Source: Eudorina sp. 2006-703-Eu-15
Taxonomy: Eukaryota > Chlorophyta > Chlorophyceae > Chlamydomonadales > Volvocaceae
Direction: 5' to 3'
Assembly: GCA_003117195.1 (NCBI GenBank)
Contig: BDSI01000083.1
Span: forward strand, 416,607-480,606
Length of the DNA: 64,000 nt
Shown: one piece after another, positions 12,201 through 23,306 of the stretch
Layout of the letters: the number at the start of each line of letters is the position of its first letter
How positions within the stretch are numbered: position 1 is the stretch's first letter
The notes under the pieces: model-generated
What the model was told of the DNA's origin: nothing
Database searches by the model: none
The model's input: only the letters and a program-made list of their open reading frames with translations
Translations under genes and position numbers: made by a program

Positions 12201-14890
12201 AGTAATATTGCACTTATTTGTCACAGCAGGATAACACGAATAAGAACACTTACTATATAATTAGATGCGTGACTAATATCATAATACATGTAATAGTAAT
12301 GTAACCATGTATGGCGTACATATGGTTACATCATTATATTATTATATATACATACACATTAATAATATACATATCTCCGATCAAACGATGTCACATGTCT
12401 GTCAATCTCGATGTCCGAATAATAATGATGTATTTATGTTTCTGCACCTACATACCCACACAGGCGCAGTGGAGCTGTTCAGTGCAAGCCAGTGGCCGGG
12501 TGTTCAGACTGTGGGACCCGCCAACGCCTTCAAAGATACTAAAGCGAAGTGGATCTGGATTGTGGGCGGAGCTCAGACATGGGCGCCTTCTATTCTGAGG
12601 CCGATGTTTCTCACAACCATAAGCGCCGCGACGACCGGCACACAAGCGCTACTTAACATCATCCCCGCTGATGACACCGCGGATATCTTCCTCAACGACG
12701 TATTTGTTACAACGGTTTCGAAGGGGCTGTTGACAACTGACTACGCTGGCCGGTCGCCTGTGAAGCTGACCTTGCTGAAAGGAGTCAATGTGCTCACCGT
12801 GCGGGTCACCAACGGTGGAGACGGCGGGGGGGGACCAGCGGGTCTGCTTGCCTCCATTACGAGCAGCGACGGCAAGGCTGTGCTGGGCCGCACCAACAGC
12901 AGCGAATGGTACTACTCATTCGATATGCCGAACACGCCAGGTAGGGACGTAATAAAAGGCAGGTGCGTTGCTTGGTTCGTTGGTTCGATCGTTCCCCGTA
13001 CATATTACATGCATGCCACAGCGAGCCGTACATCCCCATCTAGCTACGTACAAGTAAAGCTCACTCGGCGGATTCCTTGGAGTAGTGCATGAAATCATGT
13101 AAGTTAACATACCTCCGCCGTCTATACCTGCAGCTGCAGCCTCCAGGCGTGCTCCAGCCATCTATATATATATATACCCCTGGCTTTTGTATGCGCGCCA
13201 TATATCCATATATGTGCGTGCTTGCCTGCCGGTTATTATGTATCACAGGTTCAATCGAGCTGGTCAACGCGAGCCAGTGGTGTGGCGGCGGGCAGACCGT
13301 GGGAGCCGGCCAGCTCTTCACCGACACAATTGCGAAGTGGATATGGATCACCGAGGGCGCCCAGGAATCCGCCGTCGCAGCCCTGAGGCCCACATTCCAC
13401 AAGACCTTGACGTTCGCACAGGCTGGCACACAGGTGCTGCTCCACCTCATAGTGGACGACGAGGCGGACATTTACCTCAACGGCAACTTCGTGCGGACGG
13501 TGTCCGGGGGCTGCATGCGGGAGGACTACACCGCCGACCGGCCTGTCTTGCTGACCCTGGCACAGGGCACCAACCTGCTCTCAGTGCGGGTGACCAACTG
13601 CGGCGGAGGTGCTGCGGGCCTCCTGGCTTCCATCATCAGTAATGACCCCAAGAGCAAAACCATATATGCGCGCACGGATCGTTCCTGGGTCTACACTTAC
13701 GACTTGGGCAACCTCCCTAGTGAGTTACATTTCTCGTACACAAAAAATCGTTTAGATACAGTAGGTTGCAGATAAGAGCATACTAATAATGAATGCACGC
13801 CTATTGATCATACTGATAAAGTTAATGATAATGATGTTAATAACCTAATGATAAAGCCAATGATATTCATATTATTATTGATATCCATATTGAATGAATG
13901 AACGTCACATACAGCGGACCCGAAAAGGGTAGATCAACGGTGTACAGCAGGGCAGGGCCCAGCAGGCCCCACCGATATTGATATTGATGCTGAAACTGAT
14001 AATGATTTTGATATTGATAATGATAATGATTTAATGAGTTTGATAATGATTTTTGGTAATGACTTTGATAAAGATATTGATAATGATGATGCTAATGGTA
14101 ATAACAATAATAATTATAATTCGCACAGATAATGATATTGATAGTATAACAAAAAACAATAACAGTAAATCAGTAACAATACGCTACAGCGCTGGTTTAG
14201 CTGGTTGTAGCGGCTGTAGCGCAGTGCATTTTGGTAATTCTAGAAATTTACTGATACATGCTTTGGATGCTAATACTGACAGCGCTAGATGCATGTATTG
14301 CTATCGCTCAGGGCATATTACACATGCATGTCGGTGTCATACTTGGAACGCATGCAGAGGCCGTCGAGCTGGCAAATGCGGGCCAGTGGGGTGGCGGAGT
14401 GGTGCAGACTGTGGGCGCGGACAAGCCCTTCACGGATCTGGCAGCAAAATGGATCTGGATCGCGGCGGGGGCGCAGGTCTCCGCATCTACCACCACAAAG
14501 CCCACCTTCTACACCACTATCATCAGCAACGTACAGCAGGCCTCTGGTGCCGCTGCTGGCGGGGGCGTGCAGCAGCAGCAGCAGGTCCTCATGCAGATCA
14601 TCGTGGACGATGCAGCCGACATCTACCTCAACGACAATTACGTCACGACGGTGTCCCGGGGGTGGCTGCGGGATGACTACATCAGCAGTCGTCCTGTCAG
14701 ACTCACCCTGGTCGGCGGGGTCAACCTGGTCGGCGTTCGGGTGACCAACAGCGGCGGCGCTGCCGGCCTGTTGGCCTCTGTCACCACCGGTGACGGCAAG
14801 ACTGTCTTGAGCCGCACCGGCAGCAGCACGTGGACATTCACCATCGATGAGATGACAACACATACATGCAACTGTACATCGAACAAATAA
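3247..14890 (+). CDS. secreted modular ECM glycoprotein, pherophorin-like
   Basis: Reconstructed exons: 3247-3346, 3901-3963, 4750-4974, 5498-5695, 6114-6152, 7020-7214, 9408-9599, 10486-10884, 11361-11831, 12464-12940, 13249-13719, 14358-14890 (3363 nt, 1120 aa). Exon 1 is a signal peptide ([19 protein letters not shown]). Next come four Cys-rich modules of about 65 aa; the clearest carry GDCDGDG, resembling FG-GAP/EF-hand-like calcium loops, plus CQPEDNA. A short P9 exon lies among them. A 133-aa SPKPP hinge follows, then four copies of a module of about 157 aa ([24 protein letters not shown]) resembling galactose-binding-like jelly rolls. The last copy has a Gln-rich insertion. All introns are phase 1. 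Family knowledge: Pro-rich hinges joining globular domains typify volvocine wall and ECM proteins. The role in the cell wall is inferred. The acceptor of exon 3 and the stop are the least certain points. Confidence 0.8.
7399..7467 (-). other. tRNA-like / SINE-head fragment in intron
   Basis: On the minus strand, from 7467, the sequence starts GTGCGGA and continues with TAGCTCAGCTGG, a good Pol III A-box. A T6 run follows about 55 nt downstream. There is no clear B-box and no acceptor-stem partner, so it is not a functional tRNA. It is best read as a tRNA-derived SINE head or a pseudo-tRNA. Confidence 0.35.
8300..8992 (-). pseudogene. LINE-type reverse transcriptase 3' remnant
   Basis: An open frame runs from 8938 down to a TAG at 8300-8302, antisense to the ECM gene inside its intron 6. 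It ends with a zinc-knuckle-like block (CRFCGAEGQ...[10 protein letters not shown]) preceded by [16 protein letters not shown]. This is the layout of the zf-RVT region at the C-terminus of non-LTR retrotransposon reverse transcriptases. The same frame continues upstream ([14 protein letters not shown]) but is interrupted by a TAG at 8939-8941. No catalytic YxDD block or endonuclease is present. It is read as a 5'-truncated dead copy. Confidence 0.7.
9957..10307 (-). mobile_element. TRIM-like miniature LTR element
   Basis: Two identical 71-bp direct repeats (9957-10027 and 10237-10307) flank 209 bp. Read on the minus strand each repeat begins TGTAGTGG and ends GGTCACA, i.e. TG...CA as in LTRs. 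Just inside the 5' repeat is TGGTATCGAAAC, similar to a tRNA-type primer-binding site. Directly before the 3' repeat is GAAAGGGGGGGATAAA, a polypurine tract. There is no ORF. GAATT occurs on both flanks but is 3 nt offset on the left, so the target duplication is uncertain. The internal part also has A- and B-box-like tRNA motifs (GTCAGTGGTGCGAATGG, GGTTCGATACT). Confidence 0.65.
13780..14180. repeat. degenerate GATAATGAT-rich intron tract
   Basis: This intron between the third and fourth jelly-roll exons is AT-rich. It is filled with imperfect GATAATGAT/GATATTGAT trinucleotide-type repeats, unlike the GC-rich exons on either side. Confidence 0.6.
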
Positions 14891-16784
14891 ATAATAAGCA
14901 ATAAACCTGCTCACGCACATCATATTAAATAATTAACCGTTACAAGGTGGACCCGTATCCCGACCGGGTGTTCCAACGGGCCCAGATAGCTCGTAGGTGC
15001 CTCGTCTCATCAACCCCTACCAAGGACTGCGCACCCATCCTCCATCATCCGCGGGGGTGCCACGCAGCCATACCGGCCACTACACCAGGTTACCAGCGCG
15101 CCTCTCCTGGAAACCGCGCCAGACCCGCCTAATCACACGGCGGTGAGGGGACGGGACATCATATAATATTTCATGTCTCTGGATGGAGAGTGCGTGGTGC
15201 GTGTGAGCGAGTGCTGCTTACTTGATGAGCAATAATTGAGTGCGTGCGCATTCACTCGTTTATGCATGCATGTCATCAGACGCTACGTCCAGCCGCTTGT
15301 ACTGATGATGTATGGGCTGGTTTGATCGATGGGCTTATTATCAAACCCGTGCACGTGCGCATCATGCATGCATGTGCGTGTTCGTATCTAGCTTGCTAGC
15401 TGGTGCGTGCCTTACAGTTGTTCGGTCGTTCGGGAGGAATGAACGAACTAAACGGTTATTACATATATACGCTCACCGCCGGCATGTATGGCGGAGCGAG
15501 GATTGGATTATTTTTGCTTATTATGATTGCGCTGACAAGCGTCTTCGGGAAATATAGCTGTACATAATACCTTTATCTGGCTTCGTTACAGTGCCAGTGT
15601 GCCTTGCCGCCGGCTCCATCCGTCTGCTCGTGGCGGGTAGGTAAGGTAATCATGTTGCCCGGGGGCGGGTGTATGGGACTGTTATGCGCGCCATGCTCCA
15701 TGTCCCAAGCACTGTAAAGCAAGACCGACGACCCGTCGCTCGTTCGTTCCGGCCCGCACCGACCGACCGGAGGCGCAGCTTTATTTGCACTCCGGCTTCA
15801 TCAGCCCATGCATCCAGCTAGCTACGTAGCCCCGCGGCGGCACCTAGCTATACCGGCGGCATCCCTCGCTTATGCAAGGTGGAATCTATGACCACGGCCC
15901 CGCCGTGCGTGCGTATGTCAGCGCAGGCATGTTGACGGTGCATTATTATTATTATTCCCTCTATGCATGTATAATAACAACTTCACAGTACATACACGGG
16001 CAATAAATAAACGCAGCAGGTTCGTTCGTCCCTCGCGCTCATCACTCAGAGATCACTCACGCGCTCGTCGGTCCTCGATTATCGCCACGCACCCCGCCAA
16101 TCAAGCAATACCTAATCAAGAGCGCCACACATACATTCGTGTTCGGGCAGGTAGGTAGGTAGAGGTAGGTAGGTGTGCCTGACTCAATCACCGACACATA
16201 CAAGAGTAAATGATTTTGATGATATGGGGTTTCATTCATTCCCTCTCCAGCAGGAATATCATCAGTATCGGGTAAATGTCAAATGATACATCGATGATAT
16301 ATGTAACCAACGATACTCGCACTGTAGATAAATGTGTACATACGTATACCTCCAACTCGCTTGCACACTCCAGACCCGGCTCATCGTTCCCTGACTTTGC
16401 GTCCGCGCTTAAGTCGTCGGTGTTACCTAAGCGAGCGAGCAATCACCAGCAGACAGATAGACAGCACACACACGCAGCAGGCAGCTCGACATGAGTAGAG
16501 CAACAACAGCCGGCGGGCGGTCTACGCACGCACGCGCGGTGCACTTTTACTGCGAACGAAACAGCTCCCCTCCTCGCTCCCTCCTGCATCCTGAACGAAG
16601 TCCAAGCAGCTCCTTCCGCCAGCTCAGGTGGATCGCACACACACTTCCTCGAGCACGCAAGCAAGCCTGATGATTGCCCGCACGCACACGTGCACCGCGG
16701 CATGTGGGTGCCGCCCACTGTATATCCTTGCTTGCGCGATGCATGCTTGCATGCTTGCCTACCGACCTGTTTATTATTATCTAT
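14891..16784. other. convergent intergenic region
   Basis: This lies between the stop of the ECM gene and the stop of the PIP5K gene (tail to tail). There are no supported exons. It holds one dispersed-repeat copy at 14933-14990 (CCGTTACAAGG...CCAACGGGCC), which matches the reverse complement of part of 35697-35773. A TGTAA at 15713-15717 could serve the ECM transcript. Confidence 0.5.
15713..15717 (+). terminator. candidate TGTAA polyadenylation signal (ECM gene)
   Basis: TGTAA is the usual polyadenylation motif of chlamydomonadalean nuclear genes. This copy lies about 820 nt after the ECM gene stop, with no nearer sense-strand copy noticed. The long implied 3' UTR makes it uncertain. Confidence 0.3.
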
Positions 16785-18932
16785 CTACTCAAACACTCGT
16801 TTCATGAAGGTCTGGAACCGGTTCGCGTAGGTCGTGGGGTGGGTGACAGATATGCTTCGGGAGCTGTGGATGACCGACTTGAGGCTGTGCTCTGCAGCGG
16901 CAGTGGCAGCAGGTGTACGGTTGGGCGGTTAGACGGTTGGTGTGCATTTGGAGAATGGATGGATGCCGGGCTGCGGGACGCAGGGTTAGAATTTTAGGGT
17001 TTTAGGTTTTAGGGCGGGCGGTGCGTGGCCGCCCCATGGCATGGTGGCCGCCCCGCCCGACTCACCTTCGCAGTACGCCCACGCGGCCCCCCAGCCGCCC
17101 GACTCACCTACCTACCCTGTACATGTACTCACCCACGCACTCGCCGCCCGACCCACCCGCCCACGCCCCCGCCGCCCGACCCACCTAGGCGCTTGGTGGT
17201 GTTGTACGGCTGCAGGATGTCTATCAGTGCGAACCACAACACCACCTGCTCCTCCCGACCGTCCTGCGATTATTGGATGGGCGCCGGGGCGGGCGAGGTC
17301 CTTAGGGGCGGGGTGTGGGAGGGGAGGGGAGGGGCCATCCGTCTCTGCGTGCGTGGTCTGCCTCTGCGTGGCTGATGAGTGCCGTATTCGGTACGTACGT
17401 ACGACACATGCTACTGCAGGGAGAGTAGCTAGGTAGATAGCTAGCTGCAGCTAATGACACGTGCTTGCAAGGTACTGCTGCGTGGTCGTGCCTGCTGCTC
17501 CTGTACAGACGTAGGTGCGTTTAGTACGATCGATACTGCGGATGCAACGGCTGATTTGTGTGTGAATGAGACACACAGATAGATAGACGCACATACAGGT
17601 ACGAGTGTCGCTGCGTGCACATGTGCATGTATGTGTGTTTACGTATCTACCTATCTATCTATCTATCTATCTGCGGGATGTGGTTTTTTATTTTTATGTT
17701 GGTGATCTGCAATTCATGCTGAACCGCGGGGTCTGCTGCATGCCTTTCACGCGCCCACCCAGCCACCCAGCAACCCAGCCAGCCCCGCGCACCGGGTGCA
17801 CCGCAGTGGCCGCCATGTTCACCCCCAGCTGCACCCGGCTCTGACCGCAGCTCAGCGCCAACTCATCATTCACCGACACAGCCTCCCCGGCGGCGGCGTC
17901 CGCTACCGAGCTGTCCCCGGGGCCCTGCCCCCGGCCCTGGCTGGCCGCCCTGCCGGCGCTGCGGCCGGAGCCGGTGCCGACGCCGGCTGGGAGGGAGTTC
18001 GGGGGCGAGGAGGGCCCCGGGGTGCCATCCCGGCCGCCGCGGCCGCGGGAGGCAGGTATCATCGCCCTGAGGAGGTCCGTACGTAGGTCAGGGCCCCCCG
18101 GGAGCCGGAACGAATGAACGTTGGATCGTGGCCACCCGGCGGAGGCGAGGCGGCGGCGGGTTAGGTGTTGTTAAGAGAAGAGACCCCCCGGTTTAGGTGT
18201 TTGTGAGTGTGGGTGTGAGCTTGATTTGGTCCAGGTAGGAGTGGTCTCATCTAGCTACAGGGCCATGCAAGACCAATAAAGAAATACAGGGCAGCAGTGT
18301 ACGACATTCATGTGAGAGTTGTGCGTCCCCAACTGCCGCCCTTACCCAGCCCCAGTGTTCAGCCCCAGCCCCGTCCCCTACCTTCCCCTACCTGCACCCA
18401 TTTCTCTCCCTCCAACATGGCCCGCTCCCACTCCAACAAACACGCGCGCTCCTACCTGAACCTTGCCGCCACAAGCTCCGCCAGGTCCCGGGCGGCCTCC
18501 TCCCCCACACGGGGGCGCAACCGCTGGATGCGGTCCTGGATGCGGCTGAACCTAGGTGGGTGGGAGGGGAGTTGGGCGGGTGGGCGGCGGCGGTGCGGGG
18601 TTGCGGGCGCGTGGGTTGGTGGGTTGCTTGGTGGGTTGGAGGCGGGTTGGGCCGGAAGGGCTGGGCAGCAGCCGGGTATCCGTCATTCCGACGCATTCAT
18701 CTGCCGCCTACGGCCCCTATCCGTAATGCATGTGTGGCCCCCACCCGCCCTCCCCCAACACACACAGCGGTCACCGATCCTCGGGGATAGGGCACGCGCC
18801 CTTGGTTGAGAGCGAGGGGACAGAGGCCCCTTACGCCCCTTTCCCCCGTATCCGGGGGAAAGTGCTTCGGCGGTCTCCCGTATGGGGCGGGTTAGCGCCC
18901 CCGGCCAGTGTCGGCCCGGCAGATATGTAACG

Positions 18933-18980
<48 letters not shown>

Positions 18981-21900
18981 GGGCGGGCGGGTTGCAATTC
19001 TAAACACACACGCACACACACACACACACCCTTTACACCCTTATCCTTCCCCCGCAAGGGACGAGAGTGCTTCGGAGGTCTTCCCGTTAGGGCTGGGTCA
19101 GTAGCCCTTGGCCAAAGGCACAGCCCTTGGCCAAAGGCACACACACACAAAGACCGGCCCCGTCCGGCGGCCTTACTCTGCTGCAAGGAGCTGCTGCAAC
19201 TTGGGATCCCCATCCTCGTTGTGGCGAATGCTGAAGTCCGCCGTCTGCGGCCCGGCCTCCCCGCCCTCCGCCTCCGCCGTGCCCTGCTGCTGCGGCTGCT
19301 GCCCGGGTCGGTTCCTGAAGTGCAGTCCGACGAGGAGGGAGTAGTCCATGACGCCGGAGCCCGATAGCAGGCCGCAGTCCGCTCGCAACTGGAACAGCAG
19401 ACGGTCCCGCCAGCCCTCCTCCAGCCTGGGATCAAGGGGAGGGGAGGGGAGGGGAGGGGAGGGGCATTATCGTCGTCGCCTTCGGATTACTTGCCGCTTG
19501 GGCCGCTTGGGTTGCTTGGGCCGCTTGGGTTGCTTGGGTTGCTTGACAGGAGGCAGGCAACCAGTAAGGCTGTCGAGGACTTCCGCGGTTTTAGAGGGTC
19601 AAGAAGCTCACGAGATTTAAGAGGCTCACGACGTTTAGGGCCGCCGAGGAGGCTGTCGTGGGGAGCAGCGGAATGCACGTGTGTGTACGTAGGTAGGTAG
19701 GTAGGTCCGCAGGCGACCAAACCCCTCACTGGTACCTCATCTCCCTTTCCACTGGACGAAGTACGGCCCCCATCCGCGGCTAGGCTAATTAAACGAACGC
19801 AAAGACCCCGTTGCAGCCCACAGATACCTCCCGCCCATCTCCCCCTCCCCCTCCCCGGCATCCATTGGCATCTGCGAATACCCACGAGGGCCCCGCCAGG
19901 GCGCCAACCTGAATCTCAGATCCAGATCCAGATCCTTGAAGATGACGGTGGGATCGTCCGCGGGCGGCCTGCCTGCCGTACGGCCCAGCGTGGATCCTTT
20001 CAGGTCGTACTTGCGGTGCAGTTGCAGCGGTGTGCGGAAGATGTTGGACATCACCACGAAGCGGTACTGCGGGCGGGGTGCCAAACAGGAAAGCGCGGAC
20101 GAATTTCAGTTTATTTCATCTTATTCGCCAGTTCCCGCTGGGGTTTGTTTGCCGGTCTTTGTCTTTGTCTTCATTCACCCCACCGAGCGACACCCCCTAC
20201 TTCCGCACCTTCCTGCCCGCCGACGCCGTGACGCAGTGCAGTCCGAAGAAGCGGCACAGCAGCGTGTGCGGGTGCCGCTCCACGTGCCGGTGGTAGGCGG
20301 GCAGCAGACCCAGCAGCATCTCCATCTCAGCCCGCGACATGGTCTTCAGGAAGAACCGCTCGTCCTAGGGCGTGTCGGGGGAGGGCCGGGGTGCGTGGGG
20401 AGGGCTGGAGTGGGGAGGGTTGGAGTGGGGCGTGCGTGTCGGTGGAGGGCCGGAGTGGGGAGGGTTGGAGTGGGGAAGGGAGGGCTGGGGAAGGGAAGGC
20501 GAGAGAGAGGGGAGAGGCCGGGTAATGATGGGCGCGGCTGCGCGCCACACACACATACATACACACATACGCACGCACCTGCGACAGGAAGAAGACCGAC
20601 CCGCTCTTGCCCGGACTGGGCAGGTGGCGCAGCGAGTGGTCCGAGCACAGCGACAGCATGTAGGTGGAGGCGTCCACTCCGAATGACTCCCGCAGCCTGG
20701 CGGCAGCAGTACGCACGGGTGGAACAGCAGGGAGTAGGGGGCCAGGAGGTGAGTGGTTATTTTGCAACAGGTAGGGGGCGGATGCATGGAGGCGGGGGCG
20801 TGCCACGCACGGGGGCCACACGGGTTGGGCCGGCAGGCGGGCAGGAGATGGAGGGCGAGGTGTGGGAGGGACGCGACAGGGGCAAGAGCGAGGGCCGCTG
20901 GGAGGGCCGCTGGGAGGGCCGCTGGGAGGGCCGCTGGGAGGGCCGCTGGGAGGGCCGCTGGGAGGGCCGCTGGGAGGGCCGCTGGGAGGGCCGCTGGGAG
21001 GGCCGCTGGGAGGGCCGCTGGCGACACTCGGAAGACGGTGCGAGCGAGACATGGGACGGACCAGCCCCTTCCAGAAGGCCCCCCACACACACACCCGGGT
21101 ACACCCATGGGTGCCCCCACGGGATTGTCATTATCTCATTACACACACAGGGCAGGCTGGCTTGGTGCCTGACCTCGTGGCGCGGTTTAGATGGGGCTAG
21201 AGGCTCCGGGTGCACGGCACCCTTGTGGTCCCGTGCTGTGTCTCCTCGCCCCTCTCCCAGTTCTCTGGGAGAGTGCTTCGACGGTCTCCCGTATGGGGCG
21301 GGGTAGCGCCCCCGGCCAGCGTCGGCCCGGCAGATATGTAACGACACACACACACACACACACGCCACCTCCCCGGTCCCCGCCCACGCACCTCCTGAAC
21401 GTGATGGGCGCGTAGTCGCTCCAGGTGAAGTCCTCCCCCGGGTGCACAGGCGTCATCTCGCTACCTCCCCGGGGGAACTCCTGCTGCACCTGCACACAGG
21501 CGGACAGACGGACGGACGGATGGACCCGCACACGCACCCACGCAGGGAGAGAGGGTTATGGTTCACGACGCGCAGCAGCGCTCGGACGTCTGATAAGGAA
21601 CCGCAGCGTCCCGAGTTTCGGTACCTCGCTGTCGTTACATTTGGCCCGTTGCAGGGATGCGAAGAGGGGAAAGGCGCGTGCGCGGGGGGGGATGAAGGGG
21701 AGGGACGGGGCGATCGAGGGGCTGTTGTGCGCGAAGGGCGCAGGCAAGCAAAGCCCAATGCCCTCTCCAAAAGATCCAAAGGGTATGACCCCAATCCCCA
21801 AATCCAACCTCCGCCCAGCCCCGCAACCCACCGCACCCGCAGCGCATACTCCTCGGGGCTGGTGGTCCGGGGCAGCGGCTCGTGGCTGATGCGGCCCACG

Positions 21901-23254
21901 CTGTACCTGCGGTCGTGCGGTGGCGGACCCCGGGGGCGCCGAGCGACCGGAGGTCATCAGGGCCTTATGGAAACTGGCGGAACCTACCTCCTCGCACTCA
22001 CGGGTCGAGCGGGCCCCCGCTGAGATCAGGTGGGTAGGTAGATACGTACATACGCGGTTGTCGCACGTGCTGATGATGACCGACGGGACCTCACCACCCG
22101 CCGGGAGAGAGCGGGGAGGCCGCCTCTCTGCGTGCCGTGTATGTGTTGCTGCAGGGTTTGCTGATCTTTTCCCTTCACTGTCACTGTGCACACTTGCCTG
22201 ATGCCCAGCTGCAGCGCCACCATGAGGGAGTACGCGTGGTGGGCCCGGGTGACAGGGTCGCCCAGCCGGGGGCCGCGGGTCATGCCGATGCCGCCGGCGC
22301 CGCGCGGCCAGGGCCGGCCGCCCACCGCCGCCGCCCCCCGGGCGCCGCCCCGCAGCATCCGCAGCAGCTGCGCGGTCGTGGTGGTGGGCCCCCGCTCGTC
22401 TCTGAGGGACAGGGCGGGGAGTAAAGTTAAAACAGTCCAGAGGGAGGGGAGAAGGGGGGAGTCCCCATGTCTCTGAGGGATAGGGCGGGGTGGCATAGGA
22501 ATTTGGTAGACGGGAAGTAAGGTTAAAACAGTCCAGAGGGAGGGCCGCCCGTCGCTGCACGGTCTCATTTTCCACTGCCATGCGGTTACACCTCGTCACG
22601 CACGTATTCCGCGCAATTCCGGGTGCGCCCGGGTTCGATCCCGGGTTTGGTGGTGTGTTTTCATTTTTAGTCACCATCAGCACCCGGCACCCAGTACCCG
22701 CCGTGCACAGCCCCCGCACCTGCCCCGCCCCGCCGCCGCCGCGCCCAGGCCTCCGGGCAGCAGCGCCTCCACCTCGTCCGAACCCAGCGCCGTCTCCCGT
22801 ACCAACCGCCCCTTGTCGTACACTCGTACAAACACCAGCTTACTGGCCGGCGTCGTCGCTGCTGCCGTGGCGCCGGCTCTGTCCGCCGCCGCCGTGCCGG
22901 ACCCCGACCTGGGCCGCCACGGCGCGGGGCCGGCGTGGGCGGGACCCGTTTGCGGTGTCGCCGCCCAGTTGCCATCCTCGGCGGGGGGTGGCGCGGGAGG
23001 TGGGATGCCCGAGGGGGCCGTGGAGAGGCTGCCCGTGTCGGACTGCAGGGCCTGAGCCCGCAGGGCGTAGGGCGGCGGGAGAGAAGCGAGGCAAAGACCG
23101 GTGGAAGGAAATAGCACGAAGAGGGGAAGAAGAGGGGAAGAAGAAGGGAACCAACATTCCCGACAAGCAAGCGGGACGGTGTTGTAGGAGCAGACGGATA
23201 TGATTTTGAGCGTGTCGTTGACACCAAACGAGGATGTCCGTACCGTTCTGTGCG

Positions 23255-23306
<52 letters not shown>

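Noticed and set aside
20890..21021. possible coding repeat domain (GPLGGPLG or WEGR)
   Set aside because: It lies in an intron of PIP5K, and all six frames are open simply because of the 12-bp unit.
19936..21306. 456-aa plus-strand open frame
   Set aside because: It spans antisense PIP5K exons, a 12-bp minisatellite and a dispersed repeat. Its WEGR repeats are by-products of the satellite.
22560..22660. functional tRNA gene
   Set aside because: Only the T-arm is intact; the acceptor 5' strand, D-arm and anticodon arm are absent.
21556..22719. 387-aa minus-strand open frame
   Set aside because: It reads through PIP5K introns and exons out of the conserved kinase frame.
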